From Nonomuraea montanisoli (GTDB lineage Bacteria > Actinomycetota > Actinomycetes > Streptosporangiales > Streptosporangiaceae), in assembly GCF_013363975.1 (NCBI RefSeq), contig NZ_JABWGN010000011.1, positions 401,106 to 465,105 of the forward strand: 64,000 bases of DNA, written 5' to 3'. Below the pieces are notes generated by a model. The model saw only the letters and a program-made list of their open reading frames with translations. It was not told the DNA's origin and searched no databases. Positions within the stretch are counted from its first letter, which is position 1. The number at the start of each line of letters is the position of its first letter. The position numbers were made by a program, and so were the translations under genes. Below are positions 60,164-64,000 of this stretch, in pieces.

Positions 60164-63100
60164 TCAGAGGTCCGGCAAGGGCGATATCGAGGCCGACGCA
60201 GGTCGTTTACGCCTGGGTTTAGCTGCTGGGAATACTCCCTCCTCATGGAGGTTCTCAACAGTGACGAGCGGGCCGGAAATCACCCGGTCAAGTAGATCGG
60301 TTTGGGGAAGCTCGAGCGCAACGCAGCGCCCCAGGACGTTGAGTAACGCGAAGAGGTCGTCGTCGAACTCGGCAATCCACCAAAGTGGATTGTCGTCGTC
60401 TAGGGGAGAAGTGCGTTTCTTACGCCGGGCTGAACGCTGCCGATACCCGAACCAATGATCCACTACACGTACGCCGCCAACGGTGTAGTTCCATACTCTT
60501 GGGTCCACGGGGGCGATTCGTCCGGCAGGGCCCAGCAAAGCGTCCTCGCCGACAAGAACTGTTTTCGTTGCCTCGTCATAGGAAATCTTGCTCGGCATCT
60601 GTTCAGTGTCCACGGAAATGGCTGAAACTACTTTTGGTCGCTCAGACTCTGGCAACAGAGGGATACCGCGCGGTCGACCCGCTGCTGGGTCGACGAACGA
60701 TTCCCCATAGGTGTGCACCCATACCACTTCCCGTCCAAGCGTCACGGCTTCTCGCCAGAGCCCGATATCAAGGCTGAGCGGTACCCTGATGCCTGGGACT
60801 TGCAGTTCCTCACCAAACCTCCGGGTGTAGGCCGGATGCGCAACGACGGCAGCCACGTAGGCAAGTAGATCTTCAGGGGTTACGGTCATCCCGACAAGAC
60901 GGGCAAGGCACTCAAGCAGGCCAGGAACCAGATTCGACAATTTGGCCGCCGGGTCCTCATAAAGCGGCAGAACGCGACCTCCTCGTCCATTGAAGTGGTC
61001 AACACCTGGCACCAGTGCGGAGAAGATCAGTCCTGGCCCAGCGCCAAACTTATGCGCATGCTGCTCGGATATATAGACCTGGTTATTGGCTTGAGTGTGC
61101 CAAAGCTCGGCTCGAGGGCGATCGATGACGCGCCGGTCATAGATCAGGTATTGGCGGTCGAAGCTCCGAAACGCGGCTCGCACTATCCGCGGTTCCTCGG
61201 CGGTCTCCTCCCTGAGTGGCACGTGACTGGACGGAACTCCAGGAACCGGCGGGTAAACACCGTCCAGAGTCCGGGCGTCCGATTCTTTGAACAGCACGGC
61301 TTTATAGTCGCCAGAAGCATGGACCATCCGGGCCCAGCGACGTCGGAGCGTATGGGGATCAGGCGCCCACACCCAGTTCCGGTTAGAGTTCACTCCTGTC
61401 TGCTTCCAGCGGAAGAGATCTGAGAGTTTCGGGTAGGCATCCCATCCTGCATGAGCTGCTGGTCGAAGCGGGGCTGTCCAGCCCGCCGGAACCTCAACCC
61501 AGGTAGGCCCGTCCGGCGTCACCTCAAGAAGTTCGGTTATCTTTTGATCTCGAGTACCGTGGACGGCGAGGTAGTGCACCTTAGCTGGTCGCTTCCGGTT
61601 CCCTGCCTGATAACGCGCGAAGATGCCTATGCAAATGGGCTGTTGGACGCCTGGAAACAAACGTGTCGGCCCCTCTGGCCGAAAGTCCTCAGGTGACACG
61701 TCGATGATCCAGCCTTCATCGGCAGTTTCCCGCAGGTACCGCCGCATGCCGGCGTGAGAATCAGATGTTATGTATGCCTTCGGTGTGATCAGGATGACAA
61801 CCCCAGGCTGGTCCTCGGCATGAGCGTCGAAGACCTTCCAGGTTGACCACCGCCAGAAGTAGGTCCACATGTTGCTGAGGTTGAAGGTACGACGTTCCTG
61901 CCCGGGCTCGCGGAACTCATCTAGAGAAGGGCGATAGCGCCGATCAGAGATTTGATGTCCGGGCTTGCGACGCTTCTCTATCCATGGCGCGGCCCCTCGC
62001 GCCCGCTCACGCCAAGGTGGATTTCCGATGACCACCATTACCGGCTGCTGCCGTTTGATCCTGTTAGCGCCTTCTCGCGCCTCCTTGAGGACCCCATAGA
62101 GCTGACCAAAATCAAGCGGCAAGGCATCTGGATCGTCTAAGGCGTCGCTGAGGAACCTTACTTCGTCTCTTGGGACTTCCACTCCATATCTATTCTTGAG
62201 GAGGTGATGTAGCCGAAGCTCCGCCACCGCGTAAGGTGCCGCCTGAACTTCGAAGCCCACCAGGCGCTCGGCAAATAGCTCCCTCAAGTGTCCTTGAGGA
62301 ACAAAGTCTGGTCCGCGCTCTGTTCTTAAGGTGGCAACCACACTCTCAACGATCTCAACGAGGAAGGTACCCGCACCCATTGCGGGGTCCACAACGACTA
62401 CATCTCTCGCCGCAAGTCCATGTGGCTTGCGCATCCGTGTTTTAAGTATCTGATCGGCAAAAGTTACCATCGCGCGAGCGACGAGATCTGGCGTGTAGTA
62501 CGTTCCACTCTCTCGCCGCAACCGTGGTTCGTATTCCGCCAAAAATGTCTCGTACAGCAACGTGTACGCATTCGAATCGTCTAGCCGAACCTCAGCCCAG
62601 TCGACATTGCCGATCACGTGTCTGAGCATCTCGACAATGCTGAGGTGCTGCGCCCAACGGGGATGGGTAAGAATAGCGAGCGCTTCGCCCATCAGTGAGT
62701 GTTGCTTGCTCAACTGTTCGGCAATAGCGGTAAGCGATCTTCCTGCCTCGAAACTTATCCCGTCAAGCCTCGCCAACAATAGCGAGAAGGTCACCGTCTG
62801 CGCGTACGCGTCGGCGAACTCGTCGTCGGAAAGATTTGGGAACAAGATACCGCGCCACTCGGCTGCGAGCATGACCAGTGGCCTTCTCCGCCCATGAGAG
62901 CGCTCAAAGGTCATGGTTTCCGCGACCTGATCACGGAGAAGCCTACAGAGAGGGGCGATGTCTGCGACTAGCTTCCTCAGACTGTCGGGTCGCGCGGGTC
63001 GCCATGCGAAGAATTTCTTCAAAAGAACTTCGAAATCGCTGCCCGCGTACCGAAGGCGTTCACCAGCATGATGGAGATCACCCTCGAGTTCAACTACCGG

Positions 63101-63553
63101 CCCGATACGAACACCATTTCGATAGAGGGCCCAAACCTGACCATCGGTATAGATCAGGTTAGGCAATGCGCCGAGCTTCTCCCACTGCTCCCTATCATGC
63201 TGACTCACCGGGACGCGCCAATCCCCCGGTACGCCCTTGCCATGTCTCTTGAGCTCGACATAACCGAGCCGACCAGCTGGCCCATCTACAGCCAAATCGG
63301 GGCGTGAACGCAACCTGGCTATAGTGACTTCGTCATGCACTACGGCCCGAACACCCAAGACTTGTGCAACATTGGTGATCAGATGGTGAACTGGAGCGCG
63401 AAGCCGATCCTCCGCACGTCCATCCCCACGCATTCGGGGTCCCAGTTCCGCACCGTAGCGGGCCACCGCCAGGCGTACTTTGTCTGATTCCGATAGTGGC
63501 GCATCCCTCTGCGGCTGCGGAAACGCCACTGTACCCCCCTGACGGACATCCAA
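60164..63553 (-). CDS. Single-chain restriction-modification enzyme (nuclease plus N6-adenine methylase)
   Basis: A 1129-residue protein. Residues about 80-105 read RPDLAV...GYVELKRHGKG, a PD-(D/E)XK nuclease core with Glu100 and Lys102. The methylase has motif I VVDPAMGAGTFLVEI (Asp389) and motif IV VIGNPPW (about 511-514). The long C-terminal part is presumably the target-recognition domain. No helicase motifs are present, so it is closer to type IIG than to type ISP of the LlaBIII kind. The TTG start 63553 has GAGGAAAG; GTG 8 codons later is an alternative. Confidence 0.88.
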   Translation of the reverse strand: MDVRQGGTVAFPQPQRDAPLSESDKVRLAVARYGAELGPRMRGDGRAEDRLRAPVHHLITNVAQVLGVRAVVHDEVTIARLRSRPDLAVDGPAGRLGYVELKRHGKGVPGDWRVPVSQHDREQWEKLGALPNLIYTDGQVWALYRNGVRIGPVVELEGDLHHAGERLRYAGSDFEVLLKKFFAWRPARPDSLRKLVADIAPLCRLLRDQVAETMTFERSHGRRRPLVMLAAEWRGILFPNLSDDEFADAYAQTVTFSLLLARLDGISFEAGRSLTAIAEQLSKQHSLMGEALAILTHPRWAQHLSIVEMLRHVIGNVDWAEVRLDDSNAYTLLYETFLAEYEPRLRRESGTYYTPDLVARAMVTFADQILKTRMRKPHGLAARDVVVVDPAMGAGTFLVEIVESVVATLRTERGPDFVPQGHLRELFAERLVGFEVQAAPYAVAELRLHHLLKNRYGVEVPRDEVRFLSDALDDPDALPLDFGQLYGVLKEAREGANRIKRQQPVMVVIGNPPWRERARGAAPWIEKRRKPGHQISDRRYRPSLDEFREPGQERRTFNLSNMWTYFWRWSTWKVFDAHAEDQPGVVILITPKAYITSDSHAGMRRYLRETADEGWIIDVSPEDFRPEGPTRLFPGVQQPICIGIFARYQAGNRKRPAKVHYLAVHGTRDQKITELLEVTPDGPTWVEVPAGWTAPLRPAAHAGWDAYPKLSDLFRWKQTGVNSNRNWVWAPDPHTLRRRWARMVHASGDYKAVLFKESDARTLDGVYPPVPGVPSSHVPLREETAEEPRIVRAAFRSFDRQYLIYDRRVIDRPRAELWHTQANNQVYISEQHAHKFGAGPGLIFSALVPGVDHFNGRGGRVLPLYEDPAAKLSNLVPGLLECLARLVGMTVTPEDLLAYVAAVVAHPAYTRRFGEELQVPGIRVPLSLDIGLWREAVTLGREVVWVHTYGESFVDPAAGRPRGIPLLPESERPKVVSAISVDTEQMPSKISYDEATKTVLVGEDALLGPAGRIAPVDPRVWNYTVGGVRVVDHWFGYRQRSARRKKRTSPLDDDNPLWWIAEFDDDLFALLNVLGRCVALELPQTDLLDRVISGPLVTVENLHEEGVFPAAKPRRKRPASASISPLPDL

Positions 63554-63884
63554 CTCTTTCCTCGAAAGTCACACCGCATGTGCATTCCGTCAAGGTGAGA
63601 TACTTCGCACCTTTCGATCTCCGGCACTAGCCACGCACTCAGGCCTGGTAACTCTGGGAGGAACATGGGAAGTTGACGATGCCACATGCCCAGTAAGCGC
63701 GTTCTGTGCCACCGACGGCGGCTAGCAAGCCGTGCTGGTCGGGAATGAGAATGATGCGGCCGGGCATCACCATGCTGAAGCGGCGTAACAGCAACAACAC
63801 AGGTCTCAGAAGATTCAATAGTGATCGCCTGTCGCGTTTAATAATGACCGCCATGCTGGCGACCGACCACGCTTAGGACGTGTC
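63554..63884. other. Upstream of the restriction gene, no gene seen
   Basis: A 71-codon minus-strand frame at 63639-63854 starts MAVIIKRDRRSLLNLLRPVL and is hydrophobic and basic; it has no recognisable domain and may be a relic beside the IS. Confidence 0.4.
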
Positions 63885-64000
63885 TCAAAGAATGACGAGC
63901 CAGTCGTTGATGGCAGCGATGTGGATGGTGGCTTCGTAACGGACGGCGAGTTTGTCGAACCGGGTAGCGATGCCGCGGTGCCGTTTGAGCCGGTTGATGC
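63872..64000 (-). mobile_element. Right-edge IS5-family insertion sequence (partial)
   Basis: The element's end, with the transposase C-terminus and an outer GACACGTCCTAAG segment, enters from the right edge. The other end and target duplication are outside the window. Confidence 0.65.
63885..64000 (-). CDS. IS5-family transposase, C-terminus (runs off the right edge)
   Basis: The frame ends INRLKRHRGIATRFDKLAVR then YEATIHIAAINDWLVIL, the standard ending of actinobacterial IS5 transposases (R-x-RGIATRxDKxAxxY). It is intact as far as visible. It closes the accessory island at the window edge and lies upstream of the restriction gene on the same strand. Confidence 0.8.
   Translation of the reverse strand, partial: INRLKRHRGIATRFDKLAVRYEATIHIAAINDWLVIL

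Overview
The window is high-GC actinobacterial DNA. GTG and TTG starts are frequent, and families such as SCO6745, SCO0854, CU044_5270, MocR regulators and SepX/GlpR are present. A filamentous actinomycete of the Streptosporangiaceae type is my best guess; no rRNA or other species marker is available.

Layout. (1) 0-25 kb is a chromosome arm of small regulator-plus-enzyme units. These are TetR/methyltransferase, MarR/epimerase, MocR/SCO6745/enoyl-CoA hydratase, a two-component system, a Cys-rich HTH regulator with GTP cyclohydrolase I, TetR/RibD-like reductase, an ECF sigma factor with a CU044_5270 protein, TetR/alcohol dehydrogenase, and an XRE-cupin regulator with an MBL hydrolase. Several divergent pairs have clear palindromic operators between them. 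(2) 26.0-29.9 kb is a four-gene operon: two orphan proteins, a DyP-type haem peroxidase and a BASS-type membrane protein. It ends in a perfect intrinsic terminator. (3) 30.0-35.2 kb is a pseudogene field holding remains of a kinase/DUF4328 gene, a LuxR-type ATPase, a tyrosine integrase and an ATP-grasp gene, with one intact SMP-30 gene. It abuts tRNA-Ala(CGC). (4) 35.4-42.6 kb is conserved core: sepX/glpR-like membrane gene, rimJ-like, mogA, moaC, moeA/glp, galU, 5-FCL, a CPA1 antiporter and fmdB. (5) 42.6-51.1 kb has a diverged tandem duplication of a small coiled-coil gene around an IS5 remnant, a 23-bp tandem repeat, an MFS transporter fused to a winged helix, an MTAP-family phosphorylase, a SAF protein and an M15 peptidase.

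(6) From tRNA-Arg(CCT) at 51.3 kb to the right edge the sequence looks like an island: base composition is visibly less GC-rich, and the gene content is accessory. It carries a tightly coupled operon on the minus strand (two unknown genes, a polyprenyl diphosphate synthase, an Asp-rich candidate terpene-cyclase-like protein, a PlsC acyltransferase and an acyl-CoA ligase). Next come a WXG100-like gene, an ADP-ribosyltransferase-type toxin gene and a probable immunity gene. A 1129-residue PD-(D/E)XK/N6-methylase restriction enzyme and the end of an IS5-family transposase complete it.

The strongest novelty candidates are the isoprenoid/lipid operon at 51.8-56.9 kb, the toxin whose C-terminus is shifted out of frame by an extra 7-bp tandem unit, and the DyP operon with its two orphan partners.
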